Of a stretch of 24,720 bases of DNA, positions 14,801-22,413 are shown one piece after another (the first letter of the stretch is position 1; each line of letters opens with the position of its first letter). The notes below the pieces were generated by a model. It was not told where the DNA came from. It saw nothing but the letters and a program-made list of their open reading frames with translations, and searched no databases. Origin of the DNA: a virus. The DNA lies in IMG/VR virus record IMGVR_UViG_3300003324_000164, positions 1 to 24,720 of that record; one strand, written 5' to 3'. Both the position numbers and the translations under genes were made by a program.

Positions 14801-15502
14801 TCACTCGACGTTCGCGCCGAAGATCGACGGGTCGCCTTGCTGCGGCATATCGAGCGCCGTGCACTGGACTTGGAACGTCACGTTGGTGCTGGCGAAGTCC
14901 ATCGAGTCGCCCGCCTTGCCGAGCCCGAGCACCGCGAGCTGCAGCTGGTTGGCGCCGCCCGCGGCGAGATCCGCCACGTTGAGCAAGGGGTTCGCCTTGG
15001 GCTGACCGGTGCCGGTCGTCAGCACGCTATAGGCGATGCGCGCGGTCTGCCCGACGACGGCGAGACACGCGCTCTTGGTGCCGGCGCCGACGACGGCGTT
15101 GGCGTCGATCTCGAAAATGTTCCCCGCGGCGGGGATGACCGAGACGAGCGGGGCCGTGTCGCTGCCGATGCCGCCCGAGTAGGTGGTGCCGGTCGTGTAG
15201 AACGACCCGGGGCGCGGGAAGCCGCCGACGATGACGCGCGGGAAGCCGACGATGACGCCGAACACGAAGTCGTCCGAGTCGGTGTTCGCGCCCGAGCTGT
15301 CCTGCCCGGTCTGAACGAGATCGATCGTGCCGTCCTCGCGGAGCTTGACGGGGTCGCCGATGTTGAGGTTCACGCTCGTGCCGGCGCCGATCACGGTCGT
15401 CGGAGCCAAGCCCGTGACGAGCGGGAACGTGAAGATTTGCGGCGTATCGTTGCCGCTGATGCTGCGGACGAACCGCATCCCGTACCGGTGGGTATTTGCC
15501 AA
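14801..15502 (-). CDS. Unassigned head protein upstream of capsid (233 aa)
   Basis: The start is TTG 15502, supported by AAGGA at a 6-base spacing; the protein begins M(TTG)ANTHRYGMRFVRSISG. It is beta-rich with conserved-looking turns (VNLNIGDPVKLREDGTIDLV, DDFVFGVIVGFPRVIVGGFP). A C-terminal half contains NIFEIDANAVVG and MDFASTNVTFQVQ. The 'GDPVKL..DG' and 'G.i.GV' elements recall capsid-stabilising or decoration proteins with a small beta-tulip or beta-barrel fold that lie next to phage capsid genes. That assignment is tentative. The gap to the capsid gene is only 10 bases, so both are probably made together in large amounts. Confidence 0.72.
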   Translation of the reverse strand: MANTHRYGMRFVRSISGNDTPQIFTFPLVTGLAPTTVIGAGTSVNLNIGDPVKLREDGTIDLVQTGQDSSGANTDSDDFVFGVIVGFPRVIVGGFPRPGSFYTTGTTYSGGIGSDTAPLVSVIPAAGNIFEIDANAVVGAGTKSACLAVVGQTARIAYSVLTTGTGQPKANPLLNVADLAAGGANQLQLAVLGLGKAGDSMDFASTNVTFQVQCTALDMPQQGDPSIFGANVE

Positions 15503-15536
15503 GGTCGATCCTTATTCGTGAAGGGTCATGCCCCGG

Positions 15537-16004
15537 TCAGAACTGCCACTTGCGGCGGTCGTCCTGCTCGGTGCGTACGCTCGTGATTCCGCGGAAACTC
15601 CGCCGCTCCTCTGCTGAGAGCGGGTCGACTTCGCGGTTACGGATCGTGTCCTCGATCTCGGAGGCACGATCCCAGCCCTGTTTATCGAGCGCCGCTTTGC
15701 GCTCGACAGAGCACTCCATCAGCACCATGCCCATCGATTTGATGGGGTCCCCTTGGGCGAACTTGTTGTAGCCGAGCGTCGGCCGCGCCTCGTCCGGATC
15801 GAACTGCGCGATCTTGTAACCGAGGTGCTCGTAGTACCCGATGTTGATCGTCGGATCGTTGATCTCGGCGACCCAGACGTAGTGCTTGGTTGGGTCGGCT
15901 CCCTGCAGGTAGCCGCGATTGGCGAGCTGCTCTACCGGGCGCGGCGGAGGGTCCTCACGCTTGATGCCCTTGGGTTTGCTCGCCTGAGTCTGCTCGTCTG
16001 CCAA
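15537..16004 (-). CDS. Unassigned head-module protein (155 aa)
   Basis: The only suitable start is TTG 16004 (M(TTG)ADEQTQASKPKG). A strong hairpin ends 5 bases upstream of it. The N-terminal 30 residues are charged and Pro-rich, and the core is HYVWVAEINDPTINIGYYEH followed by LGYKIAQFDPDEA. A second core segment, GDPIKSMGMVLMECSVERKA, is followed by a charged helical C-terminus. The 'YVW..., GY, ... G...LM.C..E' layout occurs in small unnamed phage proteins coded just upstream of capsid genes. No catalytic site is visible. Location between scaffold and capsid supports a head-assembly role; nothing more specific is justified. Confidence 0.7.
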   Translation of the reverse strand: MADEQTQASKPKGIKREDPPPRPVEQLANRGYLQGADPTKHYVWVAEINDPTINIGYYEHLGYKIAQFDPDEARPTLGYNKFAQGDPIKSMGMVLMECSVERKAALDKQGWDRASEIEDTIRNREVDPLSAEERRSFRGITSVRTEQDDRRKWQF

Positions 16005-16009
16005 CGCTG

Positions 16010-16035
16010 CGCCTGAGACCCACCGGGTTCAGGCG
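16010..16035 (-). promoter_or_regulatory. RNA hairpin just before the TTG start of the 155-aa gene
   Basis: CGCCTGA (16010-16016) pairs with TCAGGCG (16029-16035), and inner ACCC (16018-16021) pairs with GGGT (16025-16028), leaving one bulged G and a three-base loop. No U-run follows in either direction, so a classic intrinsic terminator is unlikely. In the leftward mRNA the hairpin ends five bases before the start codon and covers the only ribosome-site-like bases. It may therefore regulate translation or act as an mRNA processing or stabilising element. Confidence 0.5.
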
Positions 16036-16165
16036 CGCCATGCGTGGGAAGCAGGGCCACCGACAAATTGGGTGCGCTCACTCCCCAAGGACACGCCCTA
16101 GGGAGCGAACGCAGCAATCAGGGAAGCAGAGACCGGGCTGTCAGTCAAGTGTCAGGATTTGGGCG
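16036..16165 (-). promoter_or_regulatory. Longest gap in the virion operon; possible promoter or operator
   Basis: With the hairpin, this is the only gap over 100 bases inside the leftward virion operon. Read leftward it contains TTGACT (16143-16148 on the complement), close to a -35 box, but the hexamer 17 bases on (TTCCCT) is a poor -10. Two direct copies of TGTCAG (16139-16144 and 16150-16155) sit 11 bases apart, one helical turn. The same TGTCA element recurs near 24572-24592. No convincing gene is seen. It could drive extra transcription of the capsid genes; confidence is low. Confidence 0.3.
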
Positions 16166-17068
16166 TCACAAAACCTTCTTCTCTCGCAGCCGTTTTCCCG
16201 AGCCATTCACCCACTTTTTGATCGCGTCCGCCTCCGAGAGGTCGCTGTACGCGGCGATCGCCATGCGCCGGAGCTCGGGCGTCAGCGTGATGCCGTCGGC
16301 GCCGCGCGACGAGCTGCCCGAATTACCTCCAGCGCTCACGCCCGAGAGGCGGCTCTTCTCGCTCGCGGTCGGCGCCGTCTTGGGGCCGAGCTTGAACGTG
16401 GTCATCGCTTCGCGCATCACCTCGTCCACGAGCTCGTTCGTCACGGCGTCGCCCATCGCCTGCCGGCGCCGGAACGTCGCCTCGGCGTACTGATAGGCGC
16501 GCTGATTGCCGTACACCTCCGGGTAACGGTTGACCCACACCTGTTGCGCGGATTCTGCGCGCCGATTCTGCGCGTCGCGCGCGATGCCCGCCTGGATGTG
16601 GATCTTGGTCTTCTCGGCCTCGATGTCGCGCGCGACTTTCTCGTAGTAGCGCTGCCGCTCCTCCGTCCAGGTGCCCGCCTTGATCTCGGCTTGCGCAGCC
16701 TGGTAGGCGTGGCCCTGCTTTTCATACACGGCGTCGAGCGCGGCCTCGTACGGGTCTTTCCCGTCTGCCGGGGGCGCCGGGGGCGGCGGCTGGTTCACGC
16801 GGGCGCGCAGCTCGGCGAGCTCGCGTTCGAGCGTGCTCTGTTTCTCGCGGAGGGTCTTTACCTCCTCGCCGTTCTTGCGCCCCTCGTCGAGCAGGCGCTT
16901 GGTTCGTTCGTCTTTCTTGCGCTGCCGGGTGAGGCGCTCCTCGGGGCTCGCCGTCGCTGGCAGCTCGTCGAAGGCGTCGTCTTTCTCGGCGCTCTCTTTG
17001 TCGTCGTCCGAGAAGGGGATCGCACTCGACTGGCGATCGGGGTCGCCCTGCATGAAGTCACCGCTCAT
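16166..17068 (-). CDS. Scaffolding protein candidate (300 aa)
   Basis: The protein is acidic, helical and lacks Cys, as many phage scaffolds do. Residues 1-45 are acidic (FSDDDKESAEKDDAFDELPA). Residues about 45-95 form a coiled coil (ERLTRQRKKDERTKRLLDEG, LREKQSTLERELAELRARV). A Pro-rich hinge, NQPPPPAPPADG, follows, then a long helical region. The C-terminus is basic (WVNGSGKRLREKKVL), matching the common arrangement in which a basic C-terminal helix binds the coat protein. It lies between portal and capsid genes. ATG 17068 is 3 bases after the GroES-like gene stop. The call comes from composition and order, not from a sequence match. Confidence 0.75.
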   Translation of the reverse strand: MSGDFMQGDPDRQSSAIPFSDDDKESAEKDDAFDELPATASPEERLTRQRKKDERTKRLLDEGRKNGEEVKTLREKQSTLERELAELRARVNQPPPPAPPADGKDPYEAALDAVYEKQGHAYQAAQAEIKAGTWTEERQRYYEKVARDIEAEKTKIHIQAGIARDAQNRRAESAQQVWVNRYPEVYGNQRAYQYAEATFRRRQAMGDAVTNELVDEVMREAMTTFKLGPKTAPTASEKSRLSGVSAGGNSGSSSRGADGITLTPELRRMAIAAYSDLSEADAIKKWVNGSGKRLREKKVL

Positions 17069-17071
17069 AGA

Positions 17072-17749
17072 TCACCATGTGTCGTTGATGTAGACGCTTT
17101 GCTTTTTGCGGATCCCGTCGATGATCTTGTCCTCGCCCATGTCCGCAACCTGGTGTTGGTAGCCGTCGATGCCGCAATCGATGATGCGGCACTGGCCCGC
17201 GCGGATGCGCTCCATCAGCGACTCGTCGCTCGCCAAGTCTGCCTCGCGCATCACGAGATAGAACATGGTGAAGTTGCTGAGCTCCTCGCAGCGCCGCGCA
17301 AACGGCACGTTCTTGTTCGTGACCACGATGTCGCCGAGCTCGACGCCGTGGCTCATGAGGCGATCCATCGCCGTGAGCCCTGCGCTGATGAGCACGCCGC
17401 GATTGCCTTCCTGCTTGTCTTTGAGCTTTGTCGTGGTCGGCTTGATGATGCCGCCCGTCGTCTTCTCGACCGCCTCCCCCTCGCCGTGGTCGATGGGGAA
17501 AACGTGGATGCGGTCGAACAGCGCCTGACTCGCAAACGCCCCGTCGGGGATCCCGTACTTGAGCCGGTGCTTTTCGAGCAGTGGCGGCAGCCCGAGCGCG
17601 CCGGGCGGGCTCATGCGCGACTTGATGAGCTCGGTTCGGCGCTTGGCCGCCTCGAGCTCGTGGTCGACGAGCTCGATCTTCTCGCCGGGAGACGACCACG
17701 CCGAGGTTTTCTCGATCTGCGTGGGGAACGAATAAATCGTCTTGGTCAC
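17072..17749 (-). CDS. Protein with central GroES-like co-chaperonin domain (225 aa)
   Basis: Residues about 78-152 follow the GroES pattern: LFDRIHVFPID (strand 1), a loop EAVEKTTGGIIKP (mobile-loop equivalent, GGIIK at 99-103), then KQEGNRGVLISAG (GroES: RGEVLAVG) and HGVELGDIVVTNKN (GroES: VKVGDIVIFND). GroES caps GroEL through the mobile-loop tripeptide IVL; here it is I-I-K, so binding may differ. Extensions of about 77 residues before and 73 after the domain have no recognised motif. GTG 17749 overlaps the previous TGA as GTGA. T4 gp31 is a known phage co-chaperonin needed to fold its capsid protein, and this gene sits in the head module, so a similar role is a reasonable inference. Confidence 0.7.
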   Translation of the reverse strand: MTKTIYSFPTQIEKTSAWSSPGEKIELVDHELEAAKRRTELIKSRMSPPGALGLPPLLEKHRLKYGIPDGAFASQALFDRIHVFPIDHGEGEAVEKTTGGIIKPTTTKLKDKQEGNRGVLISAGLTAMDRLMSHGVELGDIVVTNKNVPFARRCEELSNFTMFYLVMREADLASDESLMERIRAGQCRIIDCGIDGYQHQVADMGEDKIIDGIRKKQSVYINDTW

Positions 17750-17961
17750 TTGAGGTACTCCTTGATGAATTGCCCCGGGTCCGCGTTCAGCGCGCGCAGG
17801 GCCACAATCACGCGCTCGACGAGCTCCGCCTCACACGCCGTCGTGCGCACGTGGAGCAAGTCGTCGAGCTCTTGCGCTGCGAGAGCTTGGCGGTGCCCGC
17901 GCTGAAGGAGCTCTTGCCGGAGCCCGATCAGGTACTGCTCGAACAGCGCGAGCTCACGCAT
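17746..17961 (-). CDS. Small helical hypothetical protein (71 aa)
   Basis: ATG 17961 overlaps the previous TGA by one base (TGATG), and the stop overlaps the next GTG (GTGA). The sequence is nearly all helix-forming: MRELALFEQYLIGLRQELLQ, then a charged Leu/Ala-rich second half ending in FIKEYLK. No motif is recognised. The exact coupling on both sides and the unbroken coding bias support a real gene. Its place between portal and the GroES-like gene suggests an accessory role in head assembly. Confidence 0.65.
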   Translation of the reverse strand: MRELALFEQYLIGLRQELLQRGHRQALAAQELDDLLHVRTTACEAELVERVIVALRALNADPGQFIKEYLK

Positions 17962-18158
17962 CAGGTTTGCGGTGGGTTATTGTCGCGCGTCGCTTGCGTG
18001 CGCACGATCACGAGGTTGTCGCCCTCGACGTAAAAGGCCCACGTCGCCCCGGCCGTGATCTGCCCCTGCGCGAGCAGCTGGGGCAGGGCGTCGGAGAGCA
18101 GGATCTCGAAATAGTCGTCGTCGGTGCGCTGCGCGCGGCGCCGTCGTGCGTTTGCCAT
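17961..18158 (-). CDS. Small hypothetical protein (65 aa)
   Basis: ATG 18158 follows the portal TAA with no gap (TAAATG). The N-terminus is basic (MANARRRRAQRTDDDYFEIL), then there is a helical segment and a short beta-like part (TWAFYVEGDNLVIVRTQ). The stop overlaps the next ATG. Reinitiation after the portal would suit such a spacing. The family is not recognised. Confidence 0.65.
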   Translation of the reverse strand: MANARRRRAQRTDDDYFEILLSDALPQLLAQGQITAGATWAFYVEGDNLVIVRTQATRDNNPPQT

Positions 18159-20360
18159 TTACGCGGCCTTGGGTGGGGGTTGTGGGCGAGCCGGTGGCTT
18201 GCCGTTGTCGTTGCCAGGCTTGGGGGCTCCGCCCGGAGGCGGGGGGCCGCCCGGAGGCGCCATGCCGGGGGGCGGCATGGGCGGGGTCGTCGGCATGCCG
18301 AACATCTGGGGCGGCTGGGGGGGCTGCCCCATCAGGTTGATGAGGTCGAAGCGGTTACGCGCCTCGAGGCTCTTGCTAATCACGGCATGCTTGAACGCGA
18401 AGTTGGCGGCGAGCTCGGGGACGGCGTTCGGCATCTGCACGAGCGCGTCGGCCTCGCTGATGCGCTGGCTCGTGCTCGTGAACTTCAGGTCGGCGCTGAT
18501 CTCGACGTCGTAGGGGCGATCGTACATCTCGCGGCCCACGCTGAAAACTTGGCGCCCCATGGGGCCGAGCATCGGGTCATGGTTGTTGACCGAGAAAAAC
18601 TCCGCGTCATCGAGGAAGATGGCGTTGAGCGCCGCGTTGTTTTCGAGCACCTGAGAGAGGAAGTCGGCGTATTTGCCCGTCGGGACCGAGAGCATCTTGG
18701 TTGCCTGCTCGATGCGCGCCGACAGGCCTTGCGCCGTTTCGCCGCTCTTGCCCGATTCGCCGCTCAGCACTTCGGGGGTGTTGCTCACGGTGTTGCCGTA
18801 GCGGACGAACGACTCGATGAGGCTCAGGAGCTGCGGGTTCGCCTCCCCGAAGTCGAGCGGCATCAGATCCTTCTGCAGGTCGACCGCGCCCTCCACCTTG
18901 ATGAAGCCGCCCGGCTTGATCTGAAACTTCTCGGGCAGTCGGAGCTCGCCCTTGGCGAGGAACTGCTTGAAGTTGGCGAGAAACGCCTGATCGATGAAGG
19001 CCTGCAGCGCGACGTTCGCGGCGCGGTTCAGGTCGGCGTGAATGAGGCCCGTGCCCATGCCGAGGATGCCTTGAATGGGCTCGATGTTGACGCCGTGCGC
19101 GAACATCTGAATCGGCCGCGTCTCGGGCGGGCGCGGCTGAGCGTTGGGGTTGCCCTGCATCCACTCCGGCATCTGCGGCTCGGGCGGGGGCGGCATCTCC
19201 TCGACGGCGCGCGCCATGATGATGGCTTGCGCCGGGCCGTCGCCCGTCGGATCCATCGAGTGGCCCATACTGAGCGCCTCGCGCTTGGTAGCCTCCTGCT
19301 GCTGCATGAACTGCTGCTGCTGCGCGAGCCCCTGCTGGTACTGCTGCAGCTGCCCCATCTCGAACTCGTAGCGGCGCTTGTCGTAGGGGTCGACGCGCTC
19401 GTGGATGTTGAGCGCCATGACCGTTTTCGTCTGCCGGTCGATGATCACCTTGCAGTAGCGATCGCGCGGCTCGTTGGGCTCACCGTTGGGGCCCTTCTCG
19501 GTCGACGGCGGCAGGTTGATCCATCCCTCGTACTGGATGAGCTCGTACGCGCTCGCCTTGTACGCGGAGGAGTCGACGCCGAGCGCCTTGTCGACCGTTT
19601 CGCGCATCTCCTGGCTCACGCCCTCGTCCCACGCGGGCGGCATGTGCTTGAGCACCGTCCCGACGTCTTCCCACGTGCCGTCCTGCCCGCGCAGCTCGTG
19701 GCCGTCCATCTTGATGATCTTGGCGACCCACGACACGTCCGAGTAATCCGGCATGGTCGAGACGTGCGCGTTGGCGCACACGAACTCGTTTGCGGTCAGG
19801 ATCTCGTGTCGGTTGTACCGTCGCTTAGGATCCCAGTACGAGTGGCACGTAACGTCCCCGAACAGGTCGAAGATGAGCAGACCGCGATGGCCGAGCTGCC
19901 GTTTGAAGTCTTTGATTCGCTTGCGAATCTGCCAATTGCCGTGAAGCGACAGCAGTTTCGCGACTCGTTCGTCATCAGGTCCGATAGGAGTAACGCCAAA
20001 GACATTGGTCCAGTTCCCAAACAGCTCGTAGGCTTGCCGGAACACCATCCGGATCGTGTTCTCCATCAGGATGGGCACGTGCGCGTTGCTCATCTTGTCG
20101 AGCGGCGGATCCTTCGGGTCGAGCGTGCCCGAAAAGATCTTCCACACGTCGCTCATGTTCTTGCGGAACTTGCCCGTCGCCTCCCACGCCGCATCGAAAT
20201 CGGTCATGCATTTCATCCCGATGCGCTTGATCGCGGCCTGCCCCTCGGGGTGCTTCTTGAAGTCGGCGACGAGGTTGATCGCCTCCTCGTCGTACGAAAA
20301 CGGCTCTTCCGCTTTCGTCTCTTGCCCGAGCTCGAACACGGTCTCTTCAGGTTCGTCCAT
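18159..20360 (-). CDS. Portal protein (733 aa)
   Basis: The portal ring at one vertex is the channel for DNA packaging and ejection. Support: it follows the large terminase and precedes scaffold and capsid, and has the size of large podophage portals (P22 gp1 about 725 aa). Residues 60-140 hold DAAWEATGKFRKNMSDVWKI and SNAHVPILMENTIRMVFRQA. Residues about 430-500 hold GILGMGTGLIHADLNRAANV followed by a helix (QAFIDQAFLANFKQFL), typical of the wing/stem helices. A Gln-rich insert (YQQGLAQQQQFMQQQ) lies near residue 330. The last 50 residues are Pro/Gly-rich low complexity. ATG 20360 has GAGG upstream. Fold-level assignment rests on context and helix pattern. Confidence 0.8.
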   Translation of the reverse strand: MDEPEETVFELGQETKAEEPFSYDEEAINLVADFKKHPEGQAAIKRIGMKCMTDFDAAWEATGKFRKNMSDVWKIFSGTLDPKDPPLDKMSNAHVPILMENTIRMVFRQAYELFGNWTNVFGVTPIGPDDERVAKLLSLHGNWQIRKRIKDFKRQLGHRGLLIFDLFGDVTCHSYWDPKRRYNRHEILTANEFVCANAHVSTMPDYSDVSWVAKIIKMDGHELRGQDGTWEDVGTVLKHMPPAWDEGVSQEMRETVDKALGVDSSAYKASAYELIQYEGWINLPPSTEKGPNGEPNEPRDRYCKVIIDRQTKTVMALNIHERVDPYDKRRYEFEMGQLQQYQQGLAQQQQFMQQQEATKREALSMGHSMDPTGDGPAQAIIMARAVEEMPPPPEPQMPEWMQGNPNAQPRPPETRPIQMFAHGVNIEPIQGILGMGTGLIHADLNRAANVALQAFIDQAFLANFKQFLAKGELRLPEKFQIKPGGFIKVEGAVDLQKDLMPLDFGEANPQLLSLIESFVRYGNTVSNTPEVLSGESGKSGETAQGLSARIEQATKMLSVPTGKYADFLSQVLENNAALNAIFLDDAEFFSVNNHDPMLGPMGRQVFSVGREMYDRPYDVEISADLKFTSTSQRISEADALVQMPNAVPELAANFAFKHAVISKSLEARNRFDLINLMGQPPQPPQMFGMPTTPPMPPPGMAPPGGPPPPGGAPKPGNDNGKPPARPQPPPKAA

Positions 20361-20366
20361 GGTGCC

Positions 20367-20558
20367 TCAAATGTCGTCGACGCACTCTTGTCGGCACGCA
20401 TCGCAGCAATCGCAGAGCGTCGTCTCGTCGCCGTAAATGTCGGCCTTGTACGGGCAGACGTGCAGAGGGTTGGCGAGGTTTTTCTGCCAGCGAATCGAAC
20501 AGAGGTGGCCGCTGCACTTCGGCATCCGCTGCTCCTCGATCGGAAGCTCGTCGCTCAT
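20367..20558 (-). CDS. Cys-rich small protein (63 aa) between MCP-like fragment and portal
   Basis: ATG 20558 overlaps the previous TGA (ATGA). Eight Cys occur in 63 residues, at 15, 20, 35, 49, 51, 52, 55 and 59, with a dense C-terminal cluster CDCCDACRQEC. This looks like a metal-binding or disulphide-linked miniprotein. The spacing (C15-x4-C20, then C49-x-C51-C52-x2-C55-x3-C59) does not match a named zinc finger I recognise. The portal start lies 6 bases beyond its stop. It could be a DNA-contact accessory of packaging, but function is unknown. Confidence 0.62.
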   Translation of the reverse strand: MSDELPIEEQRMPKCSGHLCSIRWQKNLANPLHVCPYKADIYGDETTLCDCCDACRQECVDDI

Positions 20559-20911
20559 GTCAGATCACACCAGTCCGAGTGACCGCCGCCGACGCTCGCG
20601 CCGCCGCACGTGCAGCGCTTCACCGCAGCGACGGGCCGCGTGCACTTCATGAGCTCCTCCGGCATCGGGTTGAGCTTCTCGTCGTGCTGCGGCGGCACCT
20701 GCCAGATCCCGCCGCCGAGATAGGCCCAGTTGGCCTGGGTCGCGGCCTGCTGATGGGTGAGGATTTCCCCGCTGGTCGTGGTCGTGGTCGTCAGCAGCCA
20801 ACGCGGGAACGCCTGTGTGGCGCTCGCGAGATATTGCTGCTGGTCGACGCGCGTCATGTCGTCGAGCGTGGCCTTCAAGGCGTGTGCCGCCGTGCTGCTG
20901 AAAACGGTCAT
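20555..20911 (-). CDS. Small protein with MCP-like N-terminus and Cys/His cluster (118 aa)
   Basis: ATG 20911 overlaps the large terminase stop as ATGA. Residues 3-19 (VFSSTAAHALKATLDDM) match capsid residues 4-20 (VFTSTAALALKQTLEDI) at 12 of 17 positions, and FPRW at 35-38 parallels capsid FTKW at 34-37. The coding DNA over the matching 16 codons is also similar (37 of 48 bases by my count). Downstream the proteins diverge. The C-terminus has C90, C100, C102, H111 and C115, a possible zinc-binding site. So it looks like a partial duplication of the 5' end of the capsid gene that gained a new C-terminus. It may interact with capsid, scaffold or portal; no function is known. Confidence 0.75.
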   Translation of the reverse strand: MTVFSSTAAHALKATLDDMTRVDQQQYLASATQAFPRWLLTTTTTTSGEILTHQQAATQANWAYLGGGIWQVPPQHDEKLNPMPEELMKCTRPVAAVKRCTCGGASVGGGHSDWCDLT

Positions 20912-22413
20912 GTTCCGTACCCAAATCCGCTCGCTTGCCGCGGCGGCTCCTCGTCGTTGTCGTTCTCCGGTCGATCGAATTCGTGCGCCTGCATGTAGAC
21001 GCTGCCCCGGCCGCGCGAGGCGCGAGCAGCGGCGTAGGCGAGCATGTCGAACCAGTGCTTGAGCGGGCTCTTCTTGTCCGGCACCGTCGAGTCGTTCTCA
21101 TCGACGGCGATACCGGCGAGCATCTCGGCCGTCTTGCGGCAATCGCGAAACAGCATCAGCCCGGGGGGCTTGTCGCGGTCGTAATCGCGCAGCCGCTCGC
21201 TGATGCGCTCGGCGTTACGCGCGATCGAGGCCTTGTCGGCGGGCTGCCAGTAGATGCCCATCGACGCGAACACGGCGGCTTTGCTCTTGCCGCTGTCGCC
21301 GCGCTCTTCCCACAGTTGCGTGTCTGCAACACCGGTGAGGCGGCTCTTGTTTTCGCGCTTGTCCCAAAACCCGAATTGCTGTTCGAGCTCCCGCACGCGC
21401 GCCGCAACCTCCGCGTCGCGCATCAGGCGGAAGTTGAACTCGTAGAACTGATACAGGTTTTCGTCGGGGTCGAGCGCGAACCAGCCGATGACGCCGGGCG
21501 CCTTGAAGCCCCAGTCCATCGCGCGGAACTTCGGCCAATCGCGCGGGATCTTGAACGGGTCGATGAGGTGAACCGTCGGGTTGTAGTCGTCCTCGAAAAA
21601 CCCGCCCTCGACGCTGTTCCAATCGCCGTACAGGTAACGCGCGCGCATGTGCGCGGGCTTACTGAGCAGGCGGATCTTGTACTGCGCGACGAACGCCTTG
21701 TCGGGGTTGTCGTCGAGCAGCGCCGGCAGAAAGAGCCGCGTGCGGTAAGCGACGCTGCCCGTCGCCGGGTCGTGCACGCGCTGCCGGAGCAGCACGTTCC
21801 CCTTGGGCTCGGGGTCGACGAACCGCGTTTTGAGCCAGCCCGGCGCGGGGTTACTCATCAGCCGCGTGCGAAGCAGCAAGCTCAGGATCGGATCGGCGGA
21901 GCGAACGCGCCCGTCGAGCTCGTCGAGCTGAAACTCCTCGAACTGATACGCCTCGTCGAGCGCGAGGTGCGTGTACTGCTTGGAGAGGTAGTCCTGATGG
22001 CTGTCGTGCTCGCGGCAGTGGCCAAACGTGAACTTGTACCCGCTCTCGAACGTCCAGCAGTGCCGCTCCTTCGAATAGACCGCGTTAGGGTCGAACTTCG
22101 GGAACATCCGCATCGAGCGATCGATGTTTTCGAGCAGCTGGGGCATCGAACGGCGCAAATGCAGCGCGTGGCCTTCCGATTCGCCGCGACGAATGGGATA
22201 CTTGCGGCAGAGGTCGGCGATCCACTCCGGCAGCTCGTCGAGCAGCTGCCCCGTGCAGCGCGCGTGCTCGATGATCGCCTGCGTGACGATCGGATCCCAC
22301 AGCAGGGTGAGGCTCTTGCCGGGGCCAGCGCTTCCGCCGCCCAAAACCTCATCAGCCGTCGTCTGGTGGAATTTCGAGCTCCACGGAGACGGGGTGTAGA
22401 TGCTCCGATCCAA
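20908..22413 (-). CDS. terL: Terminase large subunit (501 aa)
   Basis: ATPase and nuclease of the packaging motor. Walker A is GSAGPGKS (27-34) and Walker B is HLALDEA (149-155, with acidic D153/E154). LDDNP (233-237) and LYGDWNSVEGGFF (261-273) are conserved linker features of the family. The RNase H-like nuclease has D300 in RAMDWGF, D364 in GVADTQLW and H453/D456 in KHWFDML. The start is TTG 22413: an in-frame TAG lies four codons upstream and no other start lies before Walker A, so the unusual start is nearly forced. A GGGGGG run 7 bases upstream may serve as ribosome site. The stop overlaps the next ATG. Length is in the normal range for TerL. Confidence 0.93.
   Translation of the reverse strand: MDRSIYTPSPWSSKFHQTTADEVLGGGSAGPGKSLTLLWDPIVTQAIIEHARCTGQLLDELPEWIADLCRKYPIRRGESEGHALHLRRSMPQLLENIDRSMRMFPKFDPNAVYSKERHCWTFESGYKFTFGHCREHDSHQDYLSKQYTHLALDEAYQFEEFQLDELDGRVRSADPILSLLLRTRLMSNPAPGWLKTRFVDPEPKGNVLLRQRVHDPATGSVAYRTRLFLPALLDDNPDKAFVAQYKIRLLSKPAHMRARYLYGDWNSVEGGFFEDDYNPTVHLIDPFKIPRDWPKFRAMDWGFKAPGVIGWFALDPDENLYQFYEFNFRLMRDAEVAARVRELEQQFGFWDKRENKSRLTGVADTQLWEERGDSGKSKAAVFASMGIYWQPADKASIARNAERISERLRDYDRDKPPGLMLFRDCRKTAEMLAGIAVDENDSTVPDKKSPLKHWFDMLAYAAARASRGRGSVYMQAHEFDRPENDNDEEPPRQASGFGYGT

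Noticed and set aside
18159-20360. CAG/CTG triplet runs in the portal gene as a possible microsatellite
   Set aside because: The runs encode a Gln-rich insert with mixed codons and are explained by protein low complexity, not a DNA repeat array.
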